From Cryomorphaceae bacterium (GTDB lineage Bacteria > Bacteroidota > Bacteroidia > Flavobacteriales_D > SKUL01): a DNA stretch of 32,745 nucleotides. How positions within the stretch are numbered: the stretch's first letter is position 1; each line of letters begins with the position of its first letter. The stretch spans positions 1-32,745 of the forward strand of contig REDV01000067.1 in assembly GCA_007695365.1 (NCBI GenBank), given 5' to 3'. Position numbers and translations under genes: made by a program. The notes beneath the pieces are model-generated. The model was not told where the DNA came from, searched no databases, and saw only the letters and a list, made by a program, of their open reading frames with translations. Of the stretch, positions 17,528 through 25,118 are shown piece after piece.

Positions 17528-17546
17528 GTTCGATGCTATTACAGGC

Positions 17547-17577
17547 TAAAGTTACGCAATCGTTCCTGTGTCAGCAA
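17547..17577 (-). promoter_or_regulatory. Promoter of alkB
   Basis: On the minus strand TAACTTTA (17547-17554) matches the -7 consensus except for its last base and is preceded by TTG (17575-17577) with 20 bp between them. It lies in the gap between the DUF551 gene and alkB, 19 bp before the alkB ATG, which suggests alkB is transcribed separately. Confidence 0.55.
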
Positions 17578-17602
17578 GGCAGTAAAATGTGACAGGGAGA
17601 AC

Positions 17603-17890
17603 TTACTCGTCAAATCCTGCCGGTGGATCAGGTATCGGACGCCAGTGAGTGATATCCTCAAAGTAGTGGTTGGATTGACCTTCGCCCACCCAGAAATGCC
17701 GTGCTGTATTTTTTTGCAGGGCCTTTTCTTCGGACAGAAAATCTTTCTGAAATTTCATGACGATGACCCGAATACGAAGCTTGTCTCCGGTTTTTCCGGG
17801 CAGGTACACCTCGTTGTTCGGAATAAACACCAATACCCTCTCACCATCGGACGGCAGGGCTTCTTTAACCGATATCCATTCTGAACCCAT
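17603..17890 (-). CDS. DUF551-domain protein (95 aa)
   Basis: The protein begins GSEWISVKEALPSDGERVLVFIP and ends DITHWRPIPDPP, the two conserved ends of DUF551 (WISV..LP..G..VLV, then THW.PLP.PP). The function of the domain is unknown; it is most often met in phage and plasmid genes. Here it is the last gene after the S8 protease, with a 21-bp gap. The sequence TAAGGAG lies upstream of the ATG at 17888-17890, though at a longer than usual distance (about 14 bases). No signal peptide is seen, so it is probably cytoplasmic. There is no other phage-like gene around it. Confidence 0.75.
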   Translation of the reverse strand: MGSEWISVKEALPSDGERVLVFIPNNEVYLPGKTGDKLRIRVIVMKFQKDFLSEEKALQKNTARHFWVGEGQSNHYFEDITHWRPIPDPPAGFDE

Positions 17891-17911
17891 AACCTTTTGC
17901 TTAACTCCTTA

Positions 17912-20512
17912 TTAGTGTTTCACAAGCTTCAGTACTCGGTTACCTGATTGCCCCGATACGCGAACAAAGTAAAGTCCGTGTGATAAACCGTTAAGATCGA
18001 TTTGCGATTCGCCGGTGGTTCCGTGTACCTGCCATTGCATGATAGCCCTTCCGGTTCCATCCAGTAAGCTTACATTGAGTAGCTGTTCTACCGAAGCCCA
18101 GCGCAGCGTAGCCTCGTTGCGCGCCGGATTGGGAAATAGTACCAAATCAGACATCCAAAGTTCTTCCACAGCAAGTGGGTCTGATTCGGAATATATCGAA
18201 ATATTGTTGATGTACAGGTTGTTGCCCCGTCTGTTTTCGGTCTGAAAGATGGGAATCACATATTCTCCACTCGCCACATCACTCAGGTCAATGACTTCTC
18301 TGCGCCATTGCTCTTCAATAGTCGGCACAAAATAGGGGGTGCTCACATCCCAGGTGCTCAGGGCTTCACCGCCCTTTTTGTACACTAGTACCGGCTCCGT
18401 TTCGTTGCATTCACTGGCTACATACACCCTGAGGGTATCGTAGGCCAGGGGTGGCGAATTTCGGAGCTGGTATGCAAGGTCAAAGGCCAGGAACAGGTTT
18501 TGAGTGCCAGCAGGAACAGCCACTTTGGGTCCCACAAAATCATCGAGCTGACTGGCACGCGGGGCGTATTCCGACAACTCAACACGCATACACACGGCCG
18601 AATCCAAAGAGACCGGCAAGGTAAATGGCTCCCAGGTTATTTCGTTGTCGGGGTTTTCGATGTGCCAGGTTGAGAGGTTGATGTTTTCTGTTTCAAATGT
18701 TTCCACGAAATCAATCTCTTCGGACGTTTTAATGGCAAAGCGCGCAAAAAGCTGGTTGTTCAGTACATCCTGCTCAATGAGCTCTTCAATTGGTTCTACA
18801 CCGAAGAACATCTCAGTGTATCCGCTGGAAAGAGTGGTGTAGGCAGGAAGTGTCACATCTAACCAGGCGTTGGGAGCCAGGGTTTCGGTGTACTCAAAGC
18901 TTTGTTCTGTCTCACCCGGGATACCGTAATGAACTTCAAAACCGCTAATCGGTTGCGAACCGAAATTGCGCACCCGAATAATGGGTTCAATGGTGTTTTC
19001 GCAGGTGGCATTTACACTTGGCCAAACAATTTCCTGCAGCACCAAATCGTGGTCAGCAATGAAAGGGGGCTCGGGCACGTAACCCATTCCTGTGAGGTAT
19101 TCAAAGGCGTCCACCAGGTTGATGATTCCCATACCGTAAGTATTGTCTTCGCCGGGTTCACCCAAATCAATGGCGCTGTAGTAGAGGGCTTCGAGGATGT
19201 CTTTGCCGGGCAGGTAAGGGAACGCTTCTTTCAGAAGCAGTACAGCACCTACCGCATGGGGGCAGGCCATGGATGTACCCGAAAGGCTCGCGTATTCGTT
19301 TTGTCCAACCGCCGAGCGCACGTTTTGTCCGGGTGCTACCACTTCGGGCTTAATCAGTATGGATCCTTCGCCTCCACATTGGCTCGGCCCTCTGCTCGAA
19401 AAGCCGCTGATGGGTAAACTGGCCACATTGCCGTTTACACTTCCCACTGTAAAGATGTTTACCTCGTTGGAGTTGATGTTGTGCGGAACGCTCATGGTCA
19501 TCGGTTCGGGGCCGCTGTTTCCGGCAGAACTCACGTTGGCAATTCCGGCAGCTTCCACAGCCAGAAACATTTGGGTCATGTCCTCGTCGCAATAGGGCGA
19601 TTCTTCCGAGGCAGAGCGACCCCATGAATTGTTGATGGCATGCGGAACATCATCACTGGTGTTGATATCGCCGTCCGGGTTAAGACTCCACTGGTAAGCA
19701 AGCAGGTAGGCGTGAAGGGGCTTTACCTGCGACTGGCTGTTGGCAACGGGGTCTGTGGCAATAAAGTAGGCGTTGAAAGCCAGTCCGATGGTGTCGTTCA
19801 TGGCCGAATCCAGTCCGAGAACAGTGCCGGAGGTGTGTGTGCCGTGGCTACCGGATTTGTCTCCGGGAAACTCAAGGTCATAACCCAGCCAGCTTTCGGA
19901 CAGAGGTACCCGATGTCCTTTCCACTGCTTTTTAAGGGCAGGGTGGTTGGGCCACACACCGGTATCAACGCTCATCATGGTGGTTCCGCGGCCGGTGTAT
20001 CCCATTGCCCATAGAGCAGGCGCTCCTACCACGGTAAGTCCGGGTTCGCTGCTGTTTTGCGCTCTGGGCGTTGGTTCCGGTGCACGCACGGGCTCAATCA
20101 GCGCAAAGGGTGATTCATCGAGCAGAATGCCGCGCAGGTCGGGGTGATGCCGCAACGCTTCAATTCCTTCGGGTTTTAATTGCAGGGCCAGCATGTTCAC
20201 GATAAAAATCTCAGGACCTGGCTGGTAAGCAATGTTGTTATCATCCAGAAATTGCAGCATATCGCGTTGACTGCGTTGGGCCAACTTCCGGGTTGTTTGA
20301 ATGACCGCTTGTGGCCTTTCGTTTACAGGTGTCTGCAACGCATTGAAGGAGAGTTGAAGCGAATCAATGTTGGCCTGTTCGTGAAATGAAAGCAGAACCG
20401 GAATCCAATCGCGGTTTTCATTCATGACGCTTTCCAAACGCGGTTCAAGGGTTGCTTGTGAAAGGAGTGTGTAGTGGATGGCAATGAATAAAAGCGCGGA
20501 TAGGTATCTCAT
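17912..20512 (-). CDS. Secreted S8 (subtilisin-like) serine protease with T9SS type A sorting domain
   Basis: The 866-aa protein starts at the ATG at 20512, where a good signal peptide (MRYLSALLFIAIHYTLLSQ) begins; a longer frame to 20569 would run into the upstream gene. Residues about 25-130 look like an I9-type propeptide. The catalytic domain has Asp183 (SVDTGVWPNHP), His226 (GSHGTHTSGT), the oxyanion region (INNSWGR, SSAGNSG) and Ser414 (GTSMACPH). A CARDB-like segment, a jelly-roll/MAM-like region and a C-terminal type A sorting domain (LFPNPARNEATLRW through LYFVRVSG) follow. The gene starts 1 bp after the stop of the MORN-repeat gene, so translation is probably coupled. An extracellular or cell-surface protease is expected. 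Confidence 0.94.
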   Translation of the reverse strand: MRYLSALLFIAIHYTLLSQATLEPRLESVMNENRDWIPVLLSFHEQANIDSLQLSFNALQTPVNERPQAVIQTTRKLAQRSQRDMLQFLDDNNIAYQPGPEIFIVNMLALQLKPEGIEALRHHPDLRGILLDESPFALIEPVRAPEPTPRAQNSSEPGLTVVGAPALWAMGYTGRGTTMMSVDTGVWPNHPALKKQWKGHRVPLSESWLGYDLEFPGDKSGSHGTHTSGTVLGLDSAMNDTIGLAFNAYFIATDPVANSQSQVKPLHAYLLAYQWSLNPDGDINTSDDVPHAINNSWGRSASEESPYCDEDMTQMFLAVEAAGIANVSSAGNSGPEPMTMSVPHNINSNEVNIFTVGSVNGNVASLPISGFSSRGPSQCGGEGSILIKPEVVAPGQNVRSAVGQNEYASLSGTSMACPHAVGAVLLLKEAFPYLPGKDILEALYYSAIDLGEPGEDNTYGMGIINLVDAFEYLTGMGYVPEPPFIADHDLVLQEIVWPSVNATCENTIEPIIRVRNFGSQPISGFEVHYGIPGETEQSFEYTETLAPNAWLDVTLPAYTTLSSGYTEMFFGVEPIEELIEQDVLNNQLFARFAIKTSEEIDFVETFETENINLSTWHIENPDNEITWEPFTLPVSLDSAVCMRVELSEYAPRASQLDDFVGPKVAVPAGTQNLFLAFDLAYQLRNSPPLAYDTLRVYVASECNETEPVLVYKKGGEALSTWDVSTPYFVPTIEEQWRREVIDLSDVASGEYVIPIFQTENRRGNNLYINNISIYSESDPLAVEELWMSDLVLFPNPARNEATLRWASVEQLLNVSLLDGTGRAIMQWQVHGTTGESQIDLNGLSHGLYFVRVSGQSGNRVLKLVKH

Positions 20513-20513
20513 G

Positions 20514-21149
20514 TTATTGATTTGTTTCGGGTGTTGCTTGTTGTTCAGGAAGAGGTTCCGGGCGTTCAAAATCCATTTCCATCCACTCTCTGCTGCGGAG
20601 CTTTCCGTTGCGTTTGTAGGTGGTGAAGTAGCCTACGGGATTCCCTTCTTCGTATTGTTGCTGAGTCATTAACTGCCCGCTCTTGTAATAGGTTTTCACC
20701 AGTCCGTGCAATTTGCCTTCGCGGTAGTTGATTTTTTCGTTTACCTCGCCATTGGTAAAGTAGATGATATGGGTTCCGTGCAGCACGCCGTTTTGAAAAA
20801 CACGTTCCTGGTAGATTCGACCTTTTTCGTCGTAATCGGCAAAGCGACCGTGGGGCACTCCGTCTGAGTATTCTCCTTCGGCCAGCATGTGCCCGTTTTT
20901 GTAGTAGGTGATGTTTTTGCCGTCGAAAAAGCCGTGCTTAAACTGTTTCACGGAAAGCAATTCACCATTGCGATAGTACTCTTTCCACTCACCGTGTTTT
21001 TTGCCTTTGGCGTCGTAATAGCCTTCGGTTTTGAGTTGGCCGTTGGAAAACAACTCTTCAAAACGCTCTGTTTTCTCCTGGGCCATCAAAGCCTGGGGCA
21101 GGATCAGGAAAAGTGCACATGCCGCAAGGGTGGTGAACAGTTGTTTCAT
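20514..21149 (-). CDS. Exported MORN-repeat-variant protein (YwqK-like)
   Basis: The protein is 211 aa from the ATG at 21149 (MKQLFTTLAACALFL); the frame extends 5 codons further but the signal peptide fits this start. After a signal peptide ending ALMAQ, about seven copies of a 20-25 aa motif follow (NGQLKTEGYYDAKGKKHGEW, NGELLSVKQFKHGFFDG, NGHMLAEGEYSDGVPHG), ending in a Pro/Gln-rich tail. This is the MORN_2 repeat often labelled YwqK antitoxin; the signal peptide and context argue against an antitoxin role here. It lies 100 bp after mnmE and 1 bp before the S8 protease. A weak promoter-like box (TATCTTCG on the minus strand at 21214-21221) lies in the gap. The function is unknown. Confidence 0.82.
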   Translation of the reverse strand: MKQLFTTLAACALFLILPQALMAQEKTERFEELFSNGQLKTEGYYDAKGKKHGEWKEYYRNGELLSVKQFKHGFFDGKNITYYKNGHMLAEGEYSDGVPHGRFADYDEKGRIYQERVFQNGVLHGTHIIYFTNGEVNEKINYREGKLHGLVKTYYKSGQLMTQQQYEEGNPVGYFTTYKRNGKLRSREWMEMDFERPEPLPEQQATPETNQ

Positions 21150-21249
21150 GTTAGCCGCAGCCAAAAATTCAGCAGCTTGTAATACAAACTGCCGGGTTGA
21201 TTAAGTGAAGCTACGAAGATACGGGACTTTGGCGGAAAGAAAAAAGCTG

Positions 21250-22629
21250 TTACTTACCGATACAAAACCGCGAAAAGATATTCCCGAGCAGATCGTCGGT
21301 GGATATCTGCCCCGTAATCTCGCCCAGGTGGTGAAGCGCCTTGCGGATGTCGGTAGCGAGTAGGTCGCCCGAAATGCCCTGCTCCATAGCATGGGCGGCA
21401 TCACTCAGGGCATTGGATGCATTTTTCAGGGCCTCGTAATGACGGGCGTTGGTTACCACGAGCGAGCCCGTGTCGTGCTGATCTGCAAACGCGCACAGGG
21501 CATCTTTGAGTTCATCGAGTTGTTGCTTCTCGCGCGCTGAGATGGAGATGACAGGGTAGGTTTCGTACATTTTTAACCCTTCGAGGTTCGGAGCAGCGCG
21601 GTCGGTTTTGTTCACAATTACAATGACCTGCTGGTTTCCGGCTTCGGTGGCACGGCGGATTTCATCCCACTCGTGCTGAAGTTGTTCTGTATCTCTCCGC
21701 ACCGAATCAATCATGTAAAGTACTACAGACGCAGAAGCTATTTTTTCAAAAGTGCGCACAATGCCCAGCTTTTCTACGTGGTCGGTGGCTTCGCGAATGC
21801 CGGCGGTATCAATAAACCGAAACACCAGTCCGTTCATCTGAATTTCATCTTCTACGGTATCGCGGGTAGTACCCGGAATTTCAGATACGATGGCTCGCTC
21901 TTCGTTCAGCAAAGCATTGAGCAAAGTGGATTTACCCACATTCGGTTCGCCCACAATCGCTACCGGAATACCGTTTTTGATGACATTTCCCAGCGCAAAG
22001 GAATCCATCAGATTGCGAATGAGGGATTGAATTTCAGAGAGCAGCGCACTTAACTGCGAGCGGTCGGCAAATTCCACGTCTTCCTCGCTGAAATCCAGTT
22101 CAAGCTCAATCAGCGATGCAAAGTCAATCAGTTGTTCGCGCAAGCGGTTGATTTCAATGCTAAATCCTCCGCGCATCTGCTGCATGGCCAGTTTGTGCGC
22201 GCCTGCCGATTCGGAGGCTATCAGGTCGGCCACCGCTTCTGCCTGGCTCAGGTCCATTTTTCCGTTGAGGTAGGCCCGCAGGGTAAACTCGCCGGGCTCG
22301 GCCAAACGGGCACCGCTGTTTAACAAAACCTGCAAAATACGCTGCCTGATGTAGGGCGAACCGTGGCAGGAAAGCTCAACCGTGTCTTGACCGGTGTAAG
22401 ATGCCGGAGCGCGAAAAAGGGTAAGAACGACGTCATCAATCAACTCATCTTCGTGCTGAAAAGTGCCGTAAAAAACGGCAGGAGCCGGTTTTGAGCTTAG
22501 TGCTTTGGAAAAGTGGGCTTGAACCACATCCACCGCCTTCGGGCCTGTCATACGGATAACGGCCAGCGCGCCTACGCCGGGTGGAGTAGAGAGGGCGCAG
22601 ATGGTATCGTCGGGACTGTGTTGTTGCAT
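21250..22629 (-). CDS. mnmE: tRNA uridine-5-carboxymethylaminomethyl modification GTPase MnmE
   Basis: The 459-aa product starts at the ATG at 22627-22629 (MQQHSPDDTICALSTPPGVGALAVIR). The N-terminal folate-binding domain has the conserved GEFTLRAYLNGKMDLSQAEAV. The inserted GTPase domain has the P loop GEPNVGKST, the switch PGTTRD, DTAGIR and NKTD. The C-terminus ends LLGNIFSRFCIGK, including the catalytic Cys of the C-terminal FCIGK motif. With MnmG it installs the cmnm5 group on U34 of some tRNAs in the cytoplasm. The gene is divergent from sucD and a -7 box sits 5 bp before its ATG. Confidence 0.97.
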   Translation of the reverse strand: MQQHSPDDTICALSTPPGVGALAVIRMTGPKAVDVVQAHFSKALSSKPAPAVFYGTFQHEDELIDDVVLTLFRAPASYTGQDTVELSCHGSPYIRQRILQVLLNSGARLAEPGEFTLRAYLNGKMDLSQAEAVADLIASESAGAHKLAMQQMRGGFSIEINRLREQLIDFASLIELELDFSEEDVEFADRSQLSALLSEIQSLIRNLMDSFALGNVIKNGIPVAIVGEPNVGKSTLLNALLNEERAIVSEIPGTTRDTVEDEIQMNGLVFRFIDTAGIREATDHVEKLGIVRTFEKIASASVVLYMIDSVRRDTEQLQHEWDEIRRATEAGNQQVIVIVNKTDRAAPNLEGLKMYETYPVISISAREKQQLDELKDALCAFADQHDTGSLVVTNARHYEALKNASNALSDAAHAMEQGISGDLLATDIRKALHHLGEITGQISTDDLLGNIFSRFCIGK

Positions 22630-22634
22630 CGCGG

Positions 22635-22642
22635 TAAAGTTA
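22635..22642 (-). promoter_or_regulatory. Possible -7 box of mnmE
   Basis: TAACTTTA on the minus strand matches the first seven bases of TAnnTTTG and lies 5 bp before the mnmE ATG at 22629. No TTG was found at the usual -33 distance. The predicted transcript would begin at or near the start codon. Confidence 0.45.
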
Positions 22643-22735
22643 GCCAATGCACAAGAACCAGAGCATTGCACCGATTATGGTTTTGCCCGAAGGCATCAGG
22701 CTTAACAAACGATGTGAAAGCACATAAAATTTGGG

Positions 22736-22766
22736 TTGGATAAGACCTGTCAAAACCCTAATTTTG
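22736..22766 (+). promoter_or_regulatory. Promoter of sucD
   Basis: A TTG at 22736-22738 and the perfect -7 box TAATTTTG at 22759-22766 are separated by 20 bp. The box ends 19 bp before the sucD ATG at 22786. This fits the Bacteroidota consensus and indicates that sucD is transcribed on its own. Confidence 0.7.
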
Positions 22767-22785
22767 GCCGCCAAATAATGAAACG

Positions 22786-23664
22786 ATGAGTGTACTCGTA
22801 AACAAGAATTCCAAGGTTATTGTGCAAGGCTTTACCGGAGGTGAAGGAACTTTTCACGCCGGACAGATGATAGAATACGGAACCAACGTAGTGGGGGGAG
22901 TTACCCCCGGAAAAGGAGGCCAGGAGCACCTGGGCCGCCCGGTTTTCAACACCGTTTCGGATGCCGTGAAAGCCACTGGAGCAGATGTTTCAATTCTTTT
23001 TGTGCCACCTGCATTTGCCGCCGATGCCATCATGGAGGCAGCCGACGCCGGAATCAAAGTAATTGTAACCATTACCGAGGGAATTCCTGTGAATGACATG
23101 GTAAAGGTAAAACGCTACATTGACGATAAAGACTGTACCATGATTGGCCCCAACTGCCCGGGCGTAATCACGGCCGGCGAAGCCAAGGTGGGCATTATGC
23201 CGGGCTTCGTATTCAAAGCCGGCAATGTGGGCATTGTTTCCAAGTCAGGAACATTAACCTACGAGGCAGCCGACCAGGTGGTAAAAGCTGGCATGGGTAT
23301 TACCACAGCCATTGGTATTGGTGGAGACCCCATCATCGGAACCACCACGCTTGAGGCCATTCAGCTTTTTATGAACGACCCAGCTACTGAAGGTATCGTG
23401 ATGATTGGCGAAATTGGTGGTGAGCTGGAAGCCCGTGCTGCAAAGTGGATCAAAGACAACGGAACCAAACCGGTGGTGGGTTTCATTGCCGGTGAAACGG
23501 CGCCGAAAGGCCGCACCATGGGCCACGCCGGAGCCATTGTGAGCGGTGAGCACGAGTCCGCTTCTGCCAAAAAGAAAATCATGCGCGAGTGCGGTATCCA
23601 TGTAGTGGATTCTCCCGCTGAGATCGGCAAGAAAATGGCCGAAGTTCTTGGCGTAACGGCTTAA
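22786..23664 (+). CDS. sucD: Succinate-CoA ligase, alpha subunit
   Basis: The 292-aa protein is close to the usual 290 aa for SucD. It shows the CoA-binding fold (VIVQGFTGGEGTFHAGQMIEYGT, GGVTPGKGG), the TIGPNCPG-type motif (MIGPNCPGVI), the SKSGTLTYE motif and the phosphorylated histidine in GHAGAIV at about residue 247. With the beta subunit SucC it converts succinyl-CoA, ADP or GDP and phosphate to succinate, CoA and NTP in the citric acid cycle. sucC is not adjacent, which is common in this phylum. It has its own promoter and is followed by a terminator. Confidence 0.97.
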   Translation: MSVLVNKNSKVIVQGFTGGEGTFHAGQMIEYGTNVVGGVTPGKGGQEHLGRPVFNTVSDAVKATGADVSILFVPPAFAADAIMEAADAGIKVIVTITEGIPVNDMVKVKRYIDDKDCTMIGPNCPGVITAGEAKVGIMPGFVFKAGNVGIVSKSGTLTYEAADQVVKAGMGITTAIGIGGDPIIGTTTLEAIQLFMNDPATEGIVMIGEIGGELEARAAKWIKDNGTKPVVGFIAGETAPKGRTMGHAGAIVSGEHESASAKKKIMRECGIHVVDSPAEIGKKMAEVLGVTA

Positions 23665-23684
23665 TCAGAAAAACAGAAAATATG

Positions 23685-23717
23685 AATCCCGATGCCATGG
23701 TGTGTCGGGATTTTTTT
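23685..23717 (+). terminator. Rho-independent terminator of sucD
   Basis: The arms AATCCCGA (23685-23692) and TCGGGATT (23705-23712) form an 8-bp stem, followed directly by a T run to 23717. It lies 20 bp after the sucD stop codon. Confidence 0.85.
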
Positions 23718-23763
23718 GTGAAACCCTGCCAAATGAAAGGGCGCTTTCTTCGAGCGGATTCCG

Positions 23764-23771
23764 TAACTTTG
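23764..23771 (+). promoter_or_regulatory. Possible -7 box of the AI-2E family transporter gene
   Basis: TAACTTTG is a perfect TAnnTTTG match, located between the sucD terminator and the transporter gene. No TTG is present 19-21 bp upstream. It would give an untranslated leader of about 90 nt, unusually long for this window. Confidence 0.5.
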
Positions 23772-23776
23772 GAATC

Positions 23777-23866
23777 CCGTATCGTTGCGGGGTTTGACAA
23801 ATGAGTAACCCCAGGGCAACTCAATGCTGTGGGTGGTGATTCCAAAGGCTGAAGGAGGTTTTCCTC
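23777..23866 (+). promoter_or_regulatory. Possibly structured leader with hairpin over a strong Shine-Dalgarno
   Basis: The leader between the -7 box and the ATG at 23867 contains a hairpin, GGGGTT (23789-23794) with AACCCC (23807-23812). Near its end, GAAGGAGG (23851-23858) is a strong Shine-Dalgarno, unusual here, and its GAGG (23855-23858) can pair with CCTC (23863-23866) just before the start codon. A 12-codon reading frame begins at ATG 23801 and ends at TGA 23837-23839. I do not recognise a known riboswitch. The pairing is seen by eye; regulation is inference. Confidence 0.35.
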
Positions 23867-24910
23867 ATGATGGATTTTAAGAGTTTGCACACAACCAACA
23901 GACTGCTGATGATTATCGCGGTGCCCGTGGTATTTTACATCCTGAAGTTGCTGTCTTTCATATTTGTGCCTCTACTTCTGGCTGTTTTCATATCACTGAT
24001 ATTTATGCCGATGGCAAGGGGTTTGGCGAGAAGAAACGTGCCTCATGTGCTCTCGCTCCTGTTGGTATTGATCATCATCACAGCCACCATTTTTGTGAGC
24101 ATAAAAGTGGTTCAGCTTTCAGGACAGGAGATTGTGGCCGGCAAGAGCGAGTTCTACCAGAATCTCGATCAAAAGGTTGGTAGCTTTATTGTGCCATATG
24201 CACGCATGCTCGGTATCAGCGCAGATACCTATGACAGCGCCATCAAAAGTATCCTCACTGATCCGCGTGTAAGTGATACGCTGTACGATAACTTCGGAAT
24301 AACCTTTGGCCTTGTGCGAAAAACTGTTACGCTCATTCTGCTCACGCTTTTCTTTCTGATACTGCTCCTTGCAGGTTCGCTGAATTTCAAGGATATCATG
24401 TCGGACACAATGTTCAAGAATTCCACCCGGAGCGTAAAAACCTTTATGAACATTGAGCGGAGCATCGTGAAGTTCCTCAAGGTGAAGTTCTTTATGAGCC
24501 TTGGTACCGGTGTGGGTTTCACTTTGATTTGCCTGTTTTTCGACATTAGCTTCCCGCTGTTTTGGGGCTTGCTCGCTTTTGCCATCAATTTTGTGCAGAT
24601 GATCGGCTCAGTGATATCCACAGTGCTGGCGGCCGTTTTTGTTTTTATCGAGAAGGACATGCCCGGTACAGCCCTGGGGATATCATTGCTTTTTGTGGGA
24701 GTTCAGGTTGTTTTTGGTTCTATTCTGGAGCCGATCCTCATGGGTCGCAGTTTTTCCATCAACATCATTGCCGTGCTGATTATGCTGATGTTCTGGGGGT
24801 TTTTGTGGGGCATCCCCGGCCTGATTCTCGCCATTCCGATTACGGCGTTGCTGAAAATTATTTTCGAGCAATTCTCCAATACCAAAGTGCTCGCGAGATT
24901 GATGTCGTAG
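23867..24910 (+). CDS. AI-2E family (PerM/YdiK-type) membrane transporter
   Basis: The 347-aa protein has about eight hydrophobic segments and the layout of the AI-2E/PerM family. Two N-terminal helix groups come first (LLMIIAVPVVFYILKLLSFI, LLLAVFISLIFMPM), then a soluble stretch (about 95-140), then a C-terminal membrane region with FDISFPLFWGLLAFAINFVQMIGSVIS and GSILEPILMGRSFSINIIAVLIMLMFWGFLWGIPGLILAIPI, the most conserved part of the family. Family members have been linked to autoinducer-2 export or Na+/H+ exchange, so the substrate here is unknown. A strong Shine-Dalgarno (GAAGGAGG) supports the ATG at 23867; a second ATG follows directly. Confidence 0.9.
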   Translation: MMDFKSLHTTNRLLMIIAVPVVFYILKLLSFIFVPLLLAVFISLIFMPMARGLARRNVPHVLSLLLVLIIITATIFVSIKVVQLSGQEIVAGKSEFYQNLDQKVGSFIVPYARMLGISADTYDSAIKSILTDPRVSDTLYDNFGITFGLVRKTVTLILLTLFFLILLLAGSLNFKDIMSDTMFKNSTRSVKTFMNIERSIVKFLKVKFFMSLGTGVGFTLICLFFDISFPLFWGLLAFAINFVQMIGSVISTVLAAVFVFIEKDMPGTALGISLLFVGVQVVFGSILEPILMGRSFSINIIAVLIMLMFWGFLWGIPGLILAIPITALLKIIFEQFSNTKVLARLMS

Positions 24911-24971
24911 TCCCTTTCGATTAATATTGGGTGTGGAGTGAATTGAATTTCCACAAAATCAATGCAGTCAC

Positions 24972-25000
24972 AAAAAAGTGCTTTACACCGGAACTTTTTT
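24972..25000 (+). terminator. AT-rich hairpin after the AI-2E transporter gene
   Basis: AAAAAAGT (24972-24979) and ACTTTTTT (24993-25000) form a perfect 8-bp stem with a 13-nt loop, ending in a T run. It lies 61 bp after the transporter stop. The stem is weak, so its role as terminator is uncertain. Confidence 0.45.
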
Positions 25001-25060
25001 AGCGCTTATGCGTAATAAGAGAGGATTTGGTTAATAGATTGGTTAACATGATTGGTTAGA

Positions 25061-25096
25061 ACAAGCGCGGCCCGACGAAAGTCGGGCCGCGCTTGT
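25061..25096. terminator. Strong GC-rich hairpin between convergent genes
   Basis: The arms at 25061-25076 and 25081-25096 are a perfect 16-bp inverted repeat (ACAAGCGCGGCCCGAC and its complement) closed by a GAAA tetraloop. It lies 22 bp past the stop of the minus-strand lipoprotein gene and between convergent genes, so it most likely acts as a terminator for both. Long T runs do not follow on either strand. Confidence 0.7.
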
Positions 25097-25118
25097 TGTA
25101 TAAAGAAGTATTCAGCGT

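Noticed and set aside
17603-17890. Prophage remnant suggested by the DUF551 gene
   Set aside because: No integrase, structural phage gene, attachment site or base-composition change is seen around it.
20514-21149. Toxin-antitoxin system (YwqK antitoxin label for the MORN-repeat protein)
   Set aside because: The protein has a signal peptide and its partner is a secreted protease; no toxin gene is adjacent.
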